Numbered from the stretch's first letter, positions 19,397 to 31,397 are shown. The stretch is 36,132 bases of DNA from Pleurotus ostreatus/Saccharomyces cerevisiae fusant (GCA_024196135.1 JAMQCK010000223.1:1-36132); one strand, 5' to 3'. Translations and numbers: made by a program. Notes: generated from the sequence alone by a model not told the origin.

Positions 19397-20758
19397 TCAG
19401 GCAGCGCCAGTCCGCAAGCGCCCCCAAACGGACGAGAACATCAGCAACTTTGGTTTCCTTGGCTTCACCTTCGACGGCGAGGTGCTCGCCGGTGACACTG
19501 ATTTACGGCACAAGGGTACTAGAATCATCCGCGTCAGTCGACGAGAAACACGAGAGCATTTTGAACGCACCCACGCGCGCCTTCACTTTGTTAGTGAACG
19601 ACACGAAGCCTCCGAGGAGCGGCCACTTATCTAGATCTTGTATAGAAGACTCTCCGATACGGCGCGCCTGAATGCCGGCCATGTACTCTTCGTCGCGTCG
19701 CTGGACCTCTTCCTTAAGCCGTCGTACGCGATCTTCGTAGTCCATGCGTATCCTTTTAGGTATTGAGTACACTGTCGCTCTGCGAAGCTATCACACTCAC
19801 TTCCTGATAGCGTTCAGCTCATCCATGAATCCAGCTGGCGACGGGGGCGCGGATAGGGTGCTCAAGTCGTACGAGAGCGGCACAATAACCGGGGAGGTGT
19901 TTCCCAGGTCCGCGCGGTACATGAGGGCAGCGAGGATGTCGTCCTCGACCTCGGCGACACCATAAGCAGCTTGGGCGTCCATTGTGGAGCCGTACTCCGC
20001 GTCACCGCCCATATGCGCCGAACCAGACGAACACACTTCGTCGTCGCTCTCATCCGAGTGACTGGCAGCGTCCGAGTACACGCTATCGGCGTCTCCGCAA
20101 GCCAGGCGGTTCGCCTCCGCCTTTGCTTCCATGATCTGCCAATGAGGAGTGTTCGAGATTTCTCTGTCGGCCACCCTGGCAGCAGCAAGAGCTCTCCCGC
20201 TAGGAGCAGCGGGTGGTGGGGGAATTCCCTTCACTGCACAGTCGCGCAGGCACTCTCTTCGCTCCTCGTCATACCTGAGGGCGGCTACAAGCGCTACGCG
20301 TTCGGCAGGGCCCAAAGAATGGGGCGGGTCGATGGGTCGAGTCTCGGTCCTAATTCGCACGTCCGTTCGCGCGACGTGATAGCATCCATCCCAGGGCAGA
20401 GGATGGCAGCAATGAGCAGGTCGGCGCCCGTCCGGGTGTTGCGTGTTCGGTCGAATGGGAACACACATTCGAGACTCCAAGAAGTTCTCCGAGATATCAT
20501 GTGGGAGACCTTGCTGAACAAGAGATATGGTCGCCACGCTGTATGCCGGCGGGGGCTGAGGGGCGCCAGTATTCTGCAGAGAATTGAGGAGCCAAGTCTC
20601 AGGAGCGAGGGAGCACGTACATCAATCGTGCTGGCCACATAAACCTTGGTCGGTAGTTCACGAGCGGCCTTGAGAACTGCCTGGTCTTCAATGTCCCGCA
20701 GGGACGCGACAGGATCCAGGCGAAAAGTGTAGTACGAGCCGGGATAGGGAAAGGTCAT
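19397..20758 (-). CDS. family 1 protein, copy C (no F2 partner)
   Basis: Exons 20758-20621, 20573-19801, 19752-19571 and 19518-19397 give 404 aa. It is the closest relative of copy F 14 kb away: exon 1 is nearly identical (MTFPYPGSYYTF, ALPT-type end KVYVASTID), intron 1 has the same 47-nt length, and exon 2 has the same 773-nt length. The core MCVPIRPNTQHPDGRRPAHC is intact, followed by RTDVRIRTETRPIDPPHSLG of the A/C/F subtype. Exon 3 is 6 nt longer than in A (SSIQDLDKWPLLGG). The tail ends VWGRLRTGAA. Unlike F it has no divergent F2 gene, so either the partner was lost or the gene alone was copied. Confidence 0.8.
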
Positions 20759-21259
20759 ATTCGAAGACTATGAGGGGTTGAGGGTAAGGAGCAAGGGGCT
20801 CGTGCGTTGCCATCGACACGTCAGGAAGAGCCATCAGATGATCGCAAAAAACAATTGAGCAGGACATGGTCGTGTCAGACAAGGAACAAAGGAATGCGGC
20901 AGAACGGCGGACGGTCGCGGACCGTGCCGGCGGATCACGGCTCGTGCCATTGTTCCCAATATGGCAGCATTTCTCTTCCCGAAACGGCCAAGTAAAGGCT
21001 TGGAAACGCGGAAATTCGGCATCGCGGCGTCAACTCAGGCGGGACATATCCGCTGAAGATCCTTCAATCCCCCCTTGTTGGCAGGACCTTCGTTCAACCC
21101 AATGGGAGCAAATGGAGTTCACAGTAGTAAGGACCGCGTGCATGACCGGCACACTACTATAACACATATTATGAGCAATGCTGAAGAGCGTACCATGTCT
21201 TGATGATACTTCTCTGCCTGCGAAACGCAATAGCCACGGCCATCAATCAACTACGGCGC
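20759..21259 (-). promoter_or_regulatory. F1-C promoter with CGG-N6-CCG and spacer
   Basis: The palindrome CGG-ACCGTG-CCG lies at 20918-20929, 160 bp before the ATG. GTCAGACAAGGAACAAAGG and AAACAATTGAGCAGGACATGG flank it as in other copies, and ATTGTTCCCAATATGGCAGC follows. There is no clear TATA box; where F has TTTTATATG, C has a changed CTCTTCCTGACG. The part beyond about 21030 shows nothing I can assign. Confidence 0.6.
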
Positions 21260-22652
21260 TCACGCCTTCGAAGGCCTCCAGACAGCCGCAAATACCAACG
21301 ATCTCGGCTTCCTGGGCTTCACCTCCGACGGCGACGTACTCGCTGGCATAACAGACCTATGGCGTATAGACACTAACATCTGCGTCAGCTACCGAGGAAC
21401 AAGTCAGCGCGTTGAACGCACCCAGGCGAGCCTTCAGCTTGTTGGCGAACGGCGCGAAGCATGAGGGTATGGACCAACGGGACCGCGCGGGAGACTGTTT
21501 GGTCCGACGTGCCTCAATGTCCGCCATATATTCATCGTCGCGACGTCGAACTTCGTCTTTCAGCCCTCGGATGCGTTCCTCGTAGTCCGACCGTATTCTG
21601 CCGAGCAACATCAATGGGATGCCGCTTGACGAAGACATCACACTTACTTCCTGATAGCGTCTAGTTCTTCCATGAATCCAGTCGGCGAGGGTGGTGCGGA
21701 CAAGGCGCTAAGGTCATACGAGAGAGGTACGATGACCGGCGAGAGATCGCGCAAGTCCGCTCTATGATTGAGAGCAGTGAGAATGGCATCCTCCACGTCC
21801 GCGATATCATCGACAGCGGCGGCAGGATCAGTAGCAGCGTTGTCTGGCACGTCGTTATCGGAATGCGCGGAGCCGCGGACTGGCGCATCGTGGCCACCAT
21901 GATCTGATTCAGAGTAGTCGCTGCTGTCGCTCTCGGCGTCCCAGTTCGGCTTGAGTTTCATTTGGAAGGCCCCTTCGTTAGGTGGATTGGCAAGGCGTTC
22001 GGCACGTTCGGCGGCTCTGATCTGCCAGTGAGGAGTGTCCGCGATCTCCTGGTCAGCAGCCCTGATAGCAGAGATCGTGTAGTCGCCGGAAGCAACGGGC
22101 GGCGGCGGGAGTCCCTTCGCTGCACATTCACGCAGGCGCGCTCGTCTCTCCTCGTCATCTTCGAGCATATGGTTGAGCAGCACGCATTCGGCAGGAGCAA
22201 GAGAGTGTGGGGGGTCAATGGGCCGTACTTCAGTCTTAATTCGTACGCGCGTGCGATGCGCCGCGACATGATAGCACCCATCCCAAGGGAGCGGATGGCA
22301 ACAATGAGCAGTTCGACGCCCATCCGGATGCTGAGTGTTCGGTCGGATCGGAACGCACATTCGGGACTCGCGAAACTCGTCAGGAACTTCGGGAGGGAGG
22401 CCTTGCTGAACGAGGTCAATGTTCGCCACCTCATACGCAGGCGGCAGTTGAGGGGCGCCGACAGGCTTGTAAGACTGTCAGATTCTGAAGACCCGCGGAT
22501 TTCATACCACGCACCCAAGTCAAGCAAGCCACATATTTCTTTGTCGAGAGTCTCCGGGCTGCTTTCGCAACCTGCTTGTCCTCTATGTCTTGTAAAGATG
22601 CGACTGGATCCAGGCGAAAGGTGAAATACGAGCCATCGGCAGGAAAAGACAT
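21260..22652 (-). CDS. family 1 protein, copy D (most diverged, no F2 partner)
   Basis: Exons 22652-22515, 22465-21648, 21597-21422 and 21372-21260 give 414 aa, same phases. The N-terminal motif is YFTFRLDPVASLQDIEDKQV. The core MCVPIRPNTQHPDGRRTAHC and WDGCYHVAAHRTRVRIKTE are kept. The variable stretch differs strongly (FQMKLKPNWDAESDSSDYSE), and the region after the coiled coil is changed to SRWSIPSCFAPFANKLKARL. The tail still follows the family pattern (PASTSPSEVKPRKPRSLVF). Intron 3 is 49 nt instead of 52. The frame is open throughout, so this old copy is still under constraint or recently active. Function unknown. Confidence 0.78.
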
Positions 22653-23133
22653 GGGGGCGGACGTCAGAGCAGAAGTGAGGTCAAGACGACAGATGTGAAT
22701 ATAAGAAGCATCAGGCGATACAGGAAACACAATAGAGACATCATGCCGGACAGGATCAAGCTTGCAACAATGGTCTGTGGTGTTTCGGACCAGCCCGGCC
22801 CGCGCCGGCTCGTGTTATTGTTCCTCATTTGGCAGTATCCGTGTGCCAACTCGGACGTCCGTGCCTCAGGCCTGAGGCGACGGTGGACCATGTATCGCGG
22901 CGTATAGGCATACTTGCGGTCAGCCATGGTCACCCGCATCGCCAGTTGGAGGTACCGGCGCACGAGTATGGCAAACCACACAGAATAGTCTCCGAGTGCG
23001 CGCGACGTACGCTGACTCATACAATAGCATACAGGAAAGGCATTAAAGATCGTGGCAAATGAATTCAATCATAATTACAGCTTCGTCCCGCGAAGCCATT
23101 ACAGGTATACACCAAACGACCAATGCTCAAACA
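22653..23133 (-). promoter_or_regulatory. F1-D promoter with CGG-N6-CCG and D/E spacer
   Basis: The palindrome is CGG-CCCGCG-CCG at 22796-22807, 144 bp before the ATG, preceded by a second CGGACC half. TCATGCCGGACAGGATC is the diverged form of the common block. The remainder, to 23133, is the spacer that is duplicated at 13228-13545. Confidence 0.65.
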
Positions 23134-24536
23134 TCACGATCTCGAGCGCTTCCAAACGGACGAGAACATCAGCAGTCTCAGTGTCCTTGGCTTCACCTTC
23201 GACGGCGAGCTGCTCGCCGGCGACCCGGACCTACGGCGCAAAGATACTGGCGTTATCCACGTCAGTCGACAAGTAATACGAGAAGACGTCGAACGCACCC
23301 AAGCGCGCCTTCACTCTGTTGGTGAATGGCACGAGGCCTCCGAGGAGCGGCCACTTGGATTGTACCGGAGGCTCTCCGACACGGCGCGCTTGGATGTCTG
23401 CCATGTACTCGTCGTCGCGACGTTGGACCTCTTCCTTGAGCCGTCGTACGCGCTCTCCGTAATCAGACCGTATCCTTTCAGGTAATCAGCATTCTGTCGC
23501 TCTACAAGGCAACCGCACTCACTTCCTGATAGCTTCCAACTCTTCCATGAACCCAGTCGGCGAAGGGGGCGCGGTTAAGGTGCTCAAATCGTACGAGAGC
23601 GGTACGATGACCGGCGAGGTGTTGCCCAAGTCCGCACGATGAGTGAGCGCGGCGAGTATGTCATTCTCGACTTCCGCGACATCTTCGACCGCCGGAGATC
23701 TTTCCCGCGCGACGTCGTCCGGTGCTCCATTCCCGGGTCGGGTCGTAGGAGCAGGGGGGTCGCCGTGGTCAGCGCTCCCACCATCTGAGTAGCCGCTGGC
23801 ATCGGAGTAATCTGTCTCGGCGTCCCAGTTCTCGTCAATTTCGACGTGCAGCTCCAGAGGAGGCTCAGAGAGGGCCGCTTCCCGCCTAGCGGCCATGATT
23901 TGCCAGTAAGGTAAGTCCGAGCGATTGTTGTCGGCGTTGCTGATGCTGGCGAGCGTCATACTGCTAGGTTGAGGGGGTGGTGGTGCAATCCCTTTCGCTG
24001 CACAGTCGCGCAGGCGTTCTCGACGCTGCTCGTCGTCGCCGAAAAGGAATCTGAGCGTTACGCACTCGGATGGGCCGAGAGAGTGAGGAGGATAAGTATT
24101 CCGATTCTCGGTCCTGATGCGCACGCGAGTACTATGCAGCGAGACATGGTAGCATCCATCCCAGGGTAGAGGGTCGCAGCAGTGAGCAGGTCTTCGACCA
24201 TCGGGATGTTGGGTGTTGGGTCGGATGGGGACGCACATCCTTGATTCCAAGAAGTCTTCGGGACTTTCAGGTGGAAGACCCTGTTGTACAAGTGCGATAG
24301 TTGCCACTTCATACGCCGGGGGAGGTTGGGGAGCGCCGATGGTCTGCGAATGATTTCATCAGTAAGAAATGCTGCACGACGTGCAAATGCATACCTACCT
24401 TAATCGTGCACGCCACATAGACCTTGGGCGATATTCGGCGAGCAGCCTCAGCGACTTCCTCGTCGTCTATGTCCTGCAGGGACGCGACAGGGTCTAGATG
24501 AAAGGTATAATACGCGCCGTTGTCGGGAAAAGACAT
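23134..24536 (-). CDS. family 1 protein, copy E
   Basis: Exons 24536-24399, 24343-23523, 23474-23299 and 23246-23134 give 415 aa. It is the close sister of copy B: MSFPDNGAYYTF, SLHSTRVRIRTENRNTYPPH and LELHVEIDENWDAETDYSDA. The core reads RRPAHCCDPLPWDGCYHV. The coiled coil SDYGERVRRLKEEVQRRDDE and WPLLGGLVPFTNRVKARL are as in A, although the E core matches B, so the two halves have different nearest relatives. The tail is PASSSPSKVKPRTLRLLMF. It is head-to-head with F2 gene b, with which it probably shares control. Confidence 0.8.
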
Positions 24537-24934
24537 GTTCGCGGTCAATGGGTCGCGAAGAAGGTGAAGGCAAGAAGAAAGCAGGGTGATGCACGCGAAC
24601 GAACTATCAGACCTACATCAAGCCATCACGAGAACCCAAAGCGACCGATACATTCATGCCGGACAAGAGCAAACTTGGAACAAAAGGCGGACACCGGAGC
24701 AGCAACCGGACCGCGCCGGCGGCTCAGCACCGGTTCCGGATTGGGCAATTCAATTGTTCGATTTCCTGCCATCATGCGCGGACCAGGACAGCCTTGTCCG
24801 ACGGTGCAAGGACCATCCGACGGACAATGTAACCATACTTCTTATGGCTGACTGCGCTGCTTGTTAAATAGCCCGTCAACAATGGACTATGCGCCATCTC
24901 CCTTCCCCTCACACAACCTTCACATTGCTACACA
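24537..24934. promoter_or_regulatory. bidirectional promoter of F1-E and F2-b
   Basis: 398 bp between the divergent ATGs, almost exactly the length of the A/a promoter. It contains TTCATGCCGGACAAGAGC, the palindrome CGG-ACCGCG-CCG at 24707-24718 (171 bp from the F1 ATG), GGGCAATTCAATTGTTCGA, and a weak TATA-like TTAAATA near 24864 toward F2-b. Confidence 0.7.
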
Positions 24935-26402
24935 ATGCTTCTCCCTCCTCCCGGCCTCGCACCTCCGTCACAGCCGAGGTCCCGCGTAGAACGACTGCGA
25001 TGCACGCGCGAGTGCGCTCGTGGACCAAATCGTCACTGCGGTGGTAGAACCGGCGCACACCTCGCGGTAGGGGACATCCGTATCACCTACATATCCCTCC
25101 TGGCCCCTTTCTACAAGATCCTGGATGACTGTTCTGGGAGGTCCAAAGTACGCCAGCCCTCTCGACGCTCATCGACTGTTCGCTCGCGATCTGTTGCGTC
25201 CCCTCGGTCACGGCAATCGACCGTCGCATCCCCATCCTGCGCCTCTACCACCAACGGCCCCAAAAAACGACCCTGCATCGTTGTCAACGTGGGCCAATCC
25301 AGCGCCGAAGTCTGCATTATGGGAACGTTTGAAGGGGCCTTCGTAGACCGGATTCACAAGGACCTTCGACCACACCTCGCCATCCTCGTCTCGCGCAAGA
25401 GCAAGCACAAAGGCGATTGGCTACAGAACAGCAAGATGAGGCATCTTCATAGCCAACCGGAGTGGTATCAGGCGAAAGGCAACGTCCAGTACATCGTCCC
25501 TCTCTTACACGACATCGACCTGGACGAGATCAAAGACCGATGGTTAGCTTCCGGTCGTCAGAAGGCCGGCGGGGACGAGCTACGCAGTCCTGATCGCTTA
25601 GCTGCCGACTCGAACGCCGAAGGATATTACATGGACGAACGCAATTTACTCGGCTTATACGATTACGCCGAAGAAACGGCTCGACAGCTGAAGTATTTGT
25701 CTGGTGACAGGGCTTACAGACGAAGACTTCGACGGATACTCGACGAAAAGATGGTGAGTCGCGCTCGTTGCACATGCATGACTGTTCTTTACTTATCACA
25801 ATACAGGCAGCTAGTAAGGAGCCGGCTGACAGCAACGCGTCCGTCATAACGTTCGATTCGTACGCCCCGTCGATACAAACCGTCCTTTCGGAGGCGGCCG
25901 TTCCCTCATTCATTGAGAACACCCCGTCGGTGCGCGAGGATCCTTCGGGCTGGCGCGCTTCCCTCAAACGCGTGTCTACTGCCCTCTCCATGACATCCAC
26001 CTCGAGCCGAACGACGACTGGCAAACGCCCCTCCGTCTCCGACGATGGGTGCCCCAAGACGCCGAAGGCTGCGAAGCTGGGATTTGACACGTCGTCGATA
26101 CGGTCCAAGGACTCCAAGCATTCAATCCCGCTCAAGAAATCGGTGAGTATCGCTTCCTGTCTCTGCCTCCCGTCCAAGCCATATCTGTCCCTTGCGCTCA
26201 GAGTGGACTTGCCCTTCATGTAGCGCACGTGCTTCTACGGTCGCGGGCGTACTTCTCCTACAGTCGCGGGCGTGCCTCCCTTCACGTCGCTAGTTTATCT
26301 CCCCCTCGTGCACTATGCTGACAACTTACGTAGACAAAGGCCAATACTCCGCAACCTTCGGTCGCTTCGCCTAACAAATACGAGGCCCTCGCATGCCAGT
26401 GA
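24935..26402 (+). CDS. family 2 protein, copy b
   Basis: Exons 24935-25753, 25807-26142 and 26334-26402 give 407 aa, both introns phase 0. The CxxxC is CTREC, followed by HCGGRTGAHLAVGDIRITYI and SLLAPFYKILD. The second core has GPKKRPCIVVN, VCIMGTFEGAFVDRIHKDL, LAILVSRKS, MRHLHSQPEWYQ and VQYIVPLLHDIDLDEIKDRW, then EGYYMDERNLLGLYDYAEE. The tail has SLKRVSTALSMTSTSSRTTT and GCPKTPKAAKLGFDTSS, the best conserved part of the disordered region. The last exon ends NKYEALACQ. It is head-to-head with F1-E. It is the most diverged F2 copy, so the residues it shares with a and c are the likely functional ones. Confidence 0.8.
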
Positions 26403-26800
26403 GCGTGCCCGACGACCGGACCCACTGCAGGCAGTCTCGGCCGGTCTATATCGCTCTCTATACAGGCGCGCAGTGCTCACAGGCGGGGCCTGTGTATCCA
26501 CATATCCTCACTATAGCTTCGACCCTTTGTAGCCTCGACTCTCACTCCTTGTAGCGTTGGCGCCCACCTTTGTATCATGCCCCTCCTTTGTTTCCCTCTC
26601 ATCCCAACTCTCACTCTCGCTCATTCCTACTCTTATTCCCTCTATTTTATTCCTCCCTTTGGCCTCCTTTGTAGCATACTCACCTCGGACGCGGCTGCGA
26701 TATCGTATCGTGTATAGTAGCATTATTCCCTGCACCAATCTTGCTGCAGATTATTTATGAATGGCAACCGCACATTAACGGATCCATGGACCGCATCGAC
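26403..26800. other. 3' flank of F2-b, related to that of F2-a and F2-c
   Basis: GCAGGCAGTCTCG, TTGTAGCGTTGG, TTTGTTTCCCTCT, TTTGTAGCATACTCACCTCGG, TTGCTGCAGATT and GATCCATGGACCGC occur in the same order as after F2-a. There is no open frame of interest. Most of it should be 3' UTR. Confidence 0.5.
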
Positions 26801-26822
26801 AAGCGTAGCTAGCAGCCGTCCT

Positions 26823-26878
26823 TCGCAAGACCGCTGAAAGCGTCGACAATTCGCAAGACCGCTGAACGCGTCGACAAC
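26823..26878. repeat. 2 x 28-bp direct repeat
   Basis: Two adjacent copies of a 28-bp unit (26823-26850 and 26851-26878) beginning TCGCAAGACCGCTGAA and ending GCGTCGACAA. They differ at two positions. Confidence 0.85.
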
Positions 26879-27318
26879 TCGACGTACATCCTGCGCAACT
26901 GGTTACTGGTAATCACCTTCAGGCCTTTCACACTACTGAGCCCTTCACTTCGCTTCAGGGAAAGCATGATAGCCCGAATCCTAGTCTAGTTGGGTGCATG
27001 TACGGCTATAGTACGGAATATGTGACACTCGCAGCCGGCTGTAATGTACAATAGGAAAGACAATGTGGTCACCCGCGACGCCCTTCGTCCTCCAGGAGTC
27101 CTCTGCTAACTTCCAGCGCTCCTCCACTGTCCGCCAGCAGTCCTCTACTACGTCCCCTTCGCCCGTGAACCTGCGGCATCCTCTCCTCGGATGACCGGTA
27201 CCTTTCACCCTCTTCGCAGCCCACGCCGGATCCTTCCGCCAATGAGCCGGCCAGACGACTACCGACGCGCTCGGACTTCTCTCAGTCGCATGCGCCAACT
27301 CCTAATACGCTCGCGCGC
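26879..27318. other. spacer between the array and the GT61 gene
   Basis: No gene supported. A short Ser/Pro/Leu-coding stretch with CCTCC/CTCCA words (27085-27185) is low complexity. This is the boundary where array DNA meets unrelated conserved genes. Confidence 0.4.
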
Positions 27319-28966
27319 TCAAGATGCTAGCAATCGCTGGCGAACAATCGCCATGACAGCGTCCACATCTATGGCGATAGTGCCCCCGTTGGGTTCTTGG
27401 TTGTGCTGAGCGGAGGCGTCGAGCGTGTAGGGTCTAAGCCGAGAAAAGTCAGCGTCCATCAGAGCGCACGATCGCCAATCGAACGTACTTCGTTTCCGTC
27501 CAAGCGTGATAGTCAATGCCGAGGGACTGCATGGCCAGCTGTCGGTCGGAGCAAAAGCCGTTCGCGGGGAAGAACTCCAGGAGGGTGGACCGCAGCGAGG
27601 GCTTCATGTACACCGCGTCCATCAACTGCCCGCCGTGCACGCCGATGACGATCTGCGGCATGTCAGTGCACGTCCTCTGATTCGCGTGAGAGCCACCCAC
27701 CTCCGACCGCGTAATCGAGCTCAGCCTCCGCGTCCAGTTCGTCTCCTCGTCATCGTCCGAAGCCACATGCACCTCCACCTCCCGACCCAATTTGCCCAGT
27801 GCATCCAACAACGCTGCATGGTCCTCCGCCCTCAGCTTCGACCCCGTCGTCGCATGCTGCCGCTGTATGTACGTGATCACCCGCTTATTCGCGTTCCCCT
27901 CCTCGTACGTATCGAAGTACTGCGCCAGCGTCCGCCGCTTCGGCTCCCACCAGTGCTTGCTCGCCGGCAGCTCCAGCGCGCCGCCATACGTGCCCTTCCC
28001 CGCCTCCAGAGCTGCGCGCCGGTCCGCGATCACTATCCTCTCAATGAAGTACGGCACCTCCATCTGGTGGTAGTCCTCCCAGGCCTCGAGGAAGAGGGTG
28101 GAGAGGTGCGGGAAGGCGGCCTTGAAGGTGAAGGGGTGGAAGCCCGTGGGGGAGCGCCGCCGGCGGATCCAGTAGTCCTGGAAGGGCGGGTTGGGGTCGT
28201 TGTAGACGCGGATTTGGGGGAAGAAGAGGCGGGTGGGGGGCGTGAGGGCGGTGCGGGAGTCGGCGCCGGTGTTGGGGTCGAGGGAGGCGTAGGTACGCCA
28301 GAGGGCGAAGAGCGTGGTGTTGTGCACGTCGGCGTCGGCGGCCATCCAGGTTACGCCGCGCATGCTGGGGGTCTAAGTTAGTTAACGCAAGCGTGGTGAT
28401 GAGGTAGAGGCGCACATTCCGGCGTGTTTGCCTAAGACATTGGGTGCGTCCTTCTTGCTAATGATTTTCCAATCATTGTAGGTCTGTCCGGTAGAGGCGA
28501 CGATGGTCTTCAGAGGGGGGAATGTCTCGGGTTTATCTGTGACGATGTACATCGTCTTAGTGAAGAGCACGACATTGTCGATCACGTTGTATCCTTGGAA
28601 GCATTAGCGCGCGATACACATATAGCGTAGACGCCCATACGCACCTGGAGACTGCGCGCGCATCTTGCTTTCGGGTACATCGGTTCCCCATTGGATGAGC
28701 GCTTCGTCCATGGTCGCCTCCAGTTCCGAGTGGTTGATGGCCTCCAAATTAGACGCCCGAGCGATATGGTGATGCCTGTGCCGCCGAGTGCCATTGTGTG
28801 CGTGCCCCATCACCTCCGCGACCGGCACATCCTGCACAACAGACTCCCTGAACAACTCGGCTCCATCGAGGGCTCCCGTAATGCGCAGGCCGTAGGTTAC
28901 GCTGAGGACGAGAATGGAGAAGAAGATGAGCCCAATCTCGCGTCGCGAGAGCGGCTCGGTGAGCAT
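27319..28966 (-). CDS. GT61-family (DUF563) glycosyltransferase, type II membrane protein
   Basis: Exons 28966-28645, 28593-28416, 28364-27701, 27652-27489 and 27433-27319 give 480 aa with all phases closing. Residues about 10-30 (IGLIFFSILVLSVTYGL) are a single N-terminal membrane anchor after a short cytosolic MLTEPLSRRE, so the catalytic part faces the ER or Golgi lumen. The C-terminal part has the GT61 hallmarks: IVIGVHGGQLMDAVYMKPS, LLEFFPANGF and IDYHAWTETK. GT61 enzymes transfer xylose, arabinose or GlcNAc to glycans or EGF domains; the substrate here is unknown. The internal intron at 27700-27653 could be read through in frame, adding 16 residues, but it has a clear CACTGACATGCCGCAG end. 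It is divergent from the kinase gene, 251 bp between starts. Confidence 0.85.
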
Positions 28967-29217
28967 AGCGCGCCGAGGAGGAGGGTGCTGCGCCGAAGGG
29001 CGGTGGTGGTAGCGAGGGGAGCGGGATCGATGGGGGAGTGGTGAGACAGGCGGTTGATGCGCTGGACGGACGGAAGCCAACGCCCCTGTCAGGCACTTCG
29101 GCCCGAACCGAGCAGCGATCATTGAATTTGTGGCGATGACGTGTGGCACATTGGCTGACATGTGACGCGCCGTTCGACTTCTTGCTTCTTTCATCGACTC
29201 TGTGTATTGTCCCCGAT
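28967..29217. promoter_or_regulatory. divergent promoter of GT61 and PDK1-like genes
   Basis: 251 bp between the two ATGs, with no TATA box on either side. It lacks the CGG-N6-CCG block of the F1/F2 promoters. Confidence 0.45.
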
Positions 29218-30934
29218 ATGTCCAGCCCTGACAGACATACGGACACCTCCGCCTCATCTCCTCCGAGAAATACCACTCCTCGCCGTCACGCCGCACCCGC
29301 GTGGGCAGAGATGGGGTCCAAGAAGGACGAAGCGCGCGACACGGCGTCTAACCTGCTGGTCACCGACATCCGTCAAGTGCAGACCTCGCACGATCTCAAA
29401 TTCCTACGAGACCTGGGGACCGGCTCGTGGTCGACAGTGCGCGCAGTCTCCCTTCGCCGAAGCTTGCAAACGCCGATGAACATGCGATGATAGGTGATGG
29501 AGGCCTGTCTGCCCGCCGTCCCTGAGAAGCTCTACGCGGTGAAGATCATCAGCAAGGTCAAGCTCATACGGGAGGGGAAGGCCAAGACGGCCATTGCGGA
29601 GAAGAATGCGCTGGCAAAGCTGGGGTCTGGCAAGCATCCCGGCTTTCTGAAGTTGTATAACGCTTTCCAGGATCCAACGCATTTGTGTAGGCTTATCTCT
29701 GTCTCTCTTCGAGAGAACTAGGCCTAACATAATTTTCTGAAGACCTCGTCATGGACGTTGCCCCAGGTGGAGACCTCCAACTGCTCGTCAAGGAATACGG
29801 GTCCTTCTCGACGCGCGTGGCACGATACTACGCCGCCCAAATTGTTGACGCGGTGCTATGGATGCACGCACAAGGCATAATTCATCGCGACCTAAAGCCT
29901 GAAAATGCACTGCTGGATAGTGACCTGCGCATCAAGCTCGCTGACTTTGGCTGTGCTTACATCGCTCAGAATCCTGACGACCATGGTGAGAATTTCTTGC
30001 ATCACGCGTACCGTCATTCGCTGACCTTGCAAAAGCACCGCGCAAGAGCACCTTCGTCGGCTCTGCAGCCTATGTCAGCCCCGAGCTGCTAGACAAGACC
30101 CTCAAGACGACGAGTGCTGCGTAAGTCTTGTCTTCCGCTCGCTTCTATCCGTTGCATACACCTAGATGATCGCGCTCACATGCCACTGAACACCCACTCA
30201 CCTCATCCGCCCCCAGCTCCGACCTCTGGGCCATCGGCGGCATCGTCTTCTACCTCATCGCCGGCACCCTCGCCTTCCTCGCCCCCACGGACTATCTCAC
30301 GTTCAAGAAGATCGAGGCGCTGGATTATAGCTTTCCGGCCGGGTTCGACGAGGATGCGAGGGATTTGGTCGAGCGGTTGCTGGTGAGCTCAGCCTCCTCT
30401 CTATTCTCTTTGTATGCCTTTTCCTTGCTGTGGAGAGAGTGAGACCCTAGTCGGCGCCGCGTCCCCTTCTTTGTTGCCTCTATAGACGCACGGGAAATGT
30501 GTCTAACGCTCAACTCGTAGGTCCTCGACCCCTCCGACCGTCTTGGCGTCGCACCGAAGTCGAGCCCGGACGCCCTTCGCGCACATCCCTTCTTTGCTGG
30601 ACGAAATGCGGACACAACGAAGCCGGAATTAACGGCCTCGCCTTCTCATCCCAACCCTGCAAGCAATTCGTGTTCTTCTCCCACCGCACCCGAGCCGTCC
30701 TCCGTGTCCGCCAAAGAACCTTCCTCTTCTGACGCGCCTTCTGACGACACGAAAACTCGGACAACTAGCCCATCCACGCCTCCCTCCCCCACCTCCCCAC
30801 CCATCGACTGGGCCACCCTCTGGACGTGCAAACCACCTAAGCCTGAGACGGGCATCCGCGCGCCGACGCCGGCAGACGAAGAGCGGTCGTTCGACTCGTT
30901 CGTGGCAGATTTCGGGCGGGCGAGGATTGATTGA
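29218..30934 (+). CDS. PDK1-like AGC protein kinase, no PH domain
   Basis: Exons 29218-29436, 29494-29686, 29743-29985, 30036-30120, 30217-30382 and 30521-30934 give 439 aa. Kinase motifs: glycine loop LGTGSWSTV, VAIK-type lysine in YAVKIISKVKL, HRD in GIIHRDLKPEN, DFG in LADFGCAY, activation segment RKSTFVGSAAYVSPELL, SDLWAIGGIVFYLIAG, and LLVLDPSDRLG. The FVG(T/S)A-YVSPELL activation segment and DLVERLLVLDP are typical of 3-phosphoinositide-dependent kinase 1, the activator of other AGC kinases. After the catalytic domain there is only a Ser/Thr/Pro-rich tail with PPIDWATLWTCKPPKPETGI; a PH domain as in animal PDK1 is absent, as in many fungal forms. The usual GTAxYVSPE is GSAAYVSPE here. 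All catalytic residues are present. Confidence 0.88.
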
Positions 30935-31397
30935 GTGAAGGACGATCAGGAATTAGTGAAGTGACGATTGGGGATGAGGAGGGGGCTGCCGATGCGAAGT
31001 CATGAAAGGCTTAGAAAGATGGACGAGGATGGATCTGGATATGAGATTTTTGCAAGGCTTCGTGGCTTCGTGGAAGGGAAGTACTATATGGAATGGGATA
31101 CGCGCGAGGTGAATGCTATACATAGTGCCTTGCGCCACATGTTCGCGCATTGCGAGCGCTCCTCCGCCACAGCTCTCGGTCCCGAGTGTTGTCAGGTGAG
31201 TCGGTTTCTTCACTGAAGGACTGATGCGGTCCTCGTCACGTTGAACTTGTACGCGCGTCCTCTTTTCGTTTATTGCTAACCACTATCTAGCTTCACTGAT
31301 ACTGGTGGCTCACCGCCTAGAACTTACCTTTACTATATCAATCAGCATCTCTCTCCCTCTATCCTGCTATCAGCGACGCCCTCTGTACCTCGCCACG
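30935..31397. other. kinase 3' flank and GNAT promoter
   Basis: An 83-codon open frame (30968-31216, plus) contains Cys and His but no known motif and is probably 3' UTR. A CT-rich leader (CTCTCTCCCTCTATCC) precedes the next ATG at 31398. Confidence 0.4.

Noticed and set aside
22664..23068. Minus-strand ORF in the D/E spacer, similar to one at 13236-13523
   Set aside because: The shared peptide pieces come from the duplicated promoter and spacer DNA, and the frames cover the regulatory palindrome. No start context or splice support.
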